A DNA stretch of 6,739 bases from Endomicrobium sp. (GTDB lineage Bacteria; Elusimicrobiota; Endomicrobiia; Endomicrobiales; Endomicrobiaceae), in contig JAISLV010000080.1 of assembly GCA_031277075.1 (NCBI GenBank), forward strand, positions 1-6,739. Reading direction: 5' to 3'. The translations under genes and the position numbers were made by a program. The stretch's first letter is position 1, and every line of letters begins with the position of its first letter. A model generated the notes under the pieces. It worked only from the letters and a program-made list of their open reading frames with translations. It ran no database searches and was not told the origin of the DNA. Shown here one piece after another: positions 5,513 through 6,739 of this stretch.

Positions 5513-6424
5513 ATGAAAAAAAATATATTAATTTTCTTGTTTGTTTCTTTTACGGCATCGGGGTGTTGGCTTAAGCCTCTTGAAAAACCGCAGCATTTTC
5601 CTCCTGCTGTTTCTAAAGAAACCGTTAAACAAGTTGAAAGCAAAGCCGTCTCTGAAATGGCGCAGAGCGTCAATATGGCAGTGAAAGAAATGAAAGGGTA
5701 TTTTGTTAAAAATGACGTTAAACTTGGCGATGGAATAAACTTTTTTATTCTATTTTCAGAAAGCAGTTTTGATAAAATTTTAAGCGCTAGCGCTATAGAG
5801 ACTAATATAAGCCCAAAACCTGACTTTAAGAATAAAATTGTCGTAGTTTTATCTTCAAATCGCGCTACAGAGCAAGGTTATGATATAAAAATTGTAAGAG
5901 CTTACGCTATAGGAAGCGACATATACGTTGAATACGATGTTTCACAAGAAACCAATGAACTTTACTATTACGCTTTGAACGCGAAAATCTTTGAAATTGA
6001 AAAACCTCAGATAGCTATGAACATTTGTTTTATAGACGCCGAAAGAAATACAAAAGTTTTTCCATTGGGAAACAGAAGCAGATATTCGCCGTCAAACATA
6101 GACGATTTAATTAAATATTACACAGGAACTTACAAGGGAACTTTGCCTTCTGCAAGCGGCCCCGGTATTTCTACTGTTTTAGTTTTGTCAAAAGATTATA
6201 CTTTTAACTTAAAGCAAATTTATTTAAAAGAGCCCGACAGAATTTATGAGACGTCGGGGAAATGGGAGACTACAAGCGATTTGTCGTCTGTTGTTTTGAT
6301 TTACGATAATCCCGGCGAAGAATATACGTCTTTCCGTTTTTTAGACAGGGCTACTATAGAAAAACTTGACATTCACGGGGAAATAATAGAATCTGAATAC
6401 GACTATTATAAGCTGAAAAAATGA
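5513..6424 (+). CDS. Lipoprotein with PrcB-like middle region and NlpE-like C-terminal domain
   Basis: A 303-residue predicted lipoprotein. Residues 1-17 form a type II signal peptide (basic MKKN, then a hydrophobic core) ending in the lipobox ASGC, with Cys18 as the lipidation site. Trp19 follows, so under the E. coli +2 rule it would go to the outer membrane. Residues 104-165 (FKNKIVVVLSS, then RATEQGYDIKI at 117-127) resemble the PrcB C-terminal domain, which typically has a VVxxxGxKPTxGY pattern; this is a weak match. Residues 203-303 resemble the N-terminal domain of NlpE, the copper and surface-stress lipoprotein: YTGTYKGTLP (203-212), PGISTVLVLSKD (217-228), ETSGKW (246-251) and a late LDIHGEIIESEYDYYKL. 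The usual CxxC of NlpE (in LPCADCPGI) reads SASG (213-216), so both cysteines are absent. Exact role unknown; envelope-stress sensing is one possibility. Nth begins one base after its stop. Confidence 0.8.
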   Translation: MKKNILIFLFVSFTASGCWLKPLEKPQHFPPAVSKETVKQVESKAVSEMAQSVNMAVKEMKGYFVKNDVKLGDGINFFILFSESSFDKILSASAIETNISPKPDFKNKIVVVLSSNRATEQGYDIKIVRAYAIGSDIYVEYDVSQETNELYYYALNAKIFEIEKPQIAMNICFIDAERNTKVFPLGNRSRYSPSNIDDLIKYYTGTYKGTLPSASGPGISTVLVLSKDYTFNLKQIYLKEPDRIYETSGKWETTSDLSSVVLIYDNPGEEYTSFRFLDRATIEKLDIHGEIIESEYDYYKLKK

Positions 6425-6425
6425 A

Positions 6426-6739
6426 ATGCAAAAAAATAAAAAAGAATACGTCGCGCAAATAATAAAAATACTGTCAAAAGAATACCCTAAAACAAAATGC
6501 GCCTTAATATACGAACGCCCTTACGAACTTCTTTTTGCCGTTATTTTGTCCGCTCAATGCACAGACGAAAGAGTGAACAAAATCACGCCAGATTTATTTA
6601 AAAAATACAAAACGTTAAAAGATTACGCAAACGCCGATTTAGCGGAACTTGAAAATATAGTTCGCCCCGCGGGTTTTTATAGAAATAAAGCGAAAAATAT
6701 TAAAGCGAGCGCAAAAATCCTGCTTGAAAATTACGGCGG
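6426..6739 (+). CDS. nth: Endonuclease III (DNA glycosylase/AP lyase), N-terminal half, cut by window end
   Basis: The frame from the ATG at 6426 stays open to the window edge, giving 104 codons plus two bases of a protein that in E. coli has 211 residues. Endonuclease III removes oxidised pyrimidines and cuts at abasic sites in base excision repair. LLFAVILSAQCTDERVNK (35-52) matches E. coli LLIAVLLSAQATDVSVNK, and GFYRNKAKNI (83-92) matches GLYNSKAENI. The helix-hairpin-helix motif, the catalytic Lys and Asp and the four cysteines of the [4Fe-4S] cluster lie beyond the window, so activity cannot be judged. The start is one base after the lipoprotein stop with no Shine-Dalgarno sequence, suggesting translational coupling. 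Its link to an envelope lipoprotein is probably only positional. Confidence 0.92.
   Translation, partial: MQKNKKEYVAQIIKILSKEYPKTKCALIYERPYELLFAVILSAQCTDERVNKITPDLFKKYKTLKDYANADLAELENIVRPAGFYRNKAKNIKASAKILLENYG

Noticed and set aside
5464..5673. 69-codon - strand frame over the lipoprotein start
   Set aside because: It overlaps the promoter, ribosome binding site and signal peptide of the lipoprotein gene and has no recognisable family.
6421..6462. 14-codon frame from an ATG overlapping the lipoprotein stop
   Set aside because: It ends at once at a TAA, while the frame from 6426 reads directly into endonuclease III motifs.

Overview
The window is a run of genes all read on the + strand from what looks like a Gram-negative bacterium. 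The coding DNA is AT-leaning, with long A/T runs between GCG/CGC-rich codons. Most genes serve assembly of the lipopolysaccharide (LPS) inner core at the inner membrane. The order is a Kdo transferase (waaA), a protein joining a DUF374 acyltransferase-like domain to a GT9 glycosyltransferase, two further GT9 glycosyltransferases, a lipoprotein with a NlpE-like C-terminal domain, and the first half of endonuclease III (nth), cut by the window end. Divergent LPS genes, a DUF374 acyltransferase and the base composition would suit Elusimicrobiota/Endomicrobia-like lineages. That placement is a weak inference; only the Gram-negative, LPS-making character is well supported.

Layout: 1-99 has no recognisable gene; 100-1437 waaA; 1438-1602 is a non-coding gap with GC-rich inverted repeats; 1603-3288 is the acyltransferase/GT9 fusion; 3289-3506 is a gap almost filled by a 189-bp palindromic element (3299-3487); 3507-4460 is a GT9 protein with a TTG start; 4448-5371 is a second GT9 protein overlapping it by 13 bases; 5372-5512 holds a small hairpin, a good sigma70-type promoter and a strong ribosome binding site; 5513-6424 is the lipoprotein; 6426-6739 is the start of nth.

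How the genes fit together: WaaA adds Kdo to lipid A precursor. GT9 enzymes typically then add ADP-activated heptoses to Kdo and to each other. DUF374 proteins belong to the lysophospholipid acyltransferase superfamily and have been tied to late acylation of lipid A. The first four genes therefore plausibly build Kdo/heptose core on an acylated lipid A. The lipoprotein and nth appear to form a separate transcription unit with its own promoter.

The most unusual items are the palindromic element between the second and third genes (a MITE-like insertion or a structured RNA), the acyltransferase-GT9 fusion, and the NlpE-like domain whose usual Cys-x-x-Cys is replaced. I saw no CRISPR array, tRNA, rRNA, transposase or phage gene.
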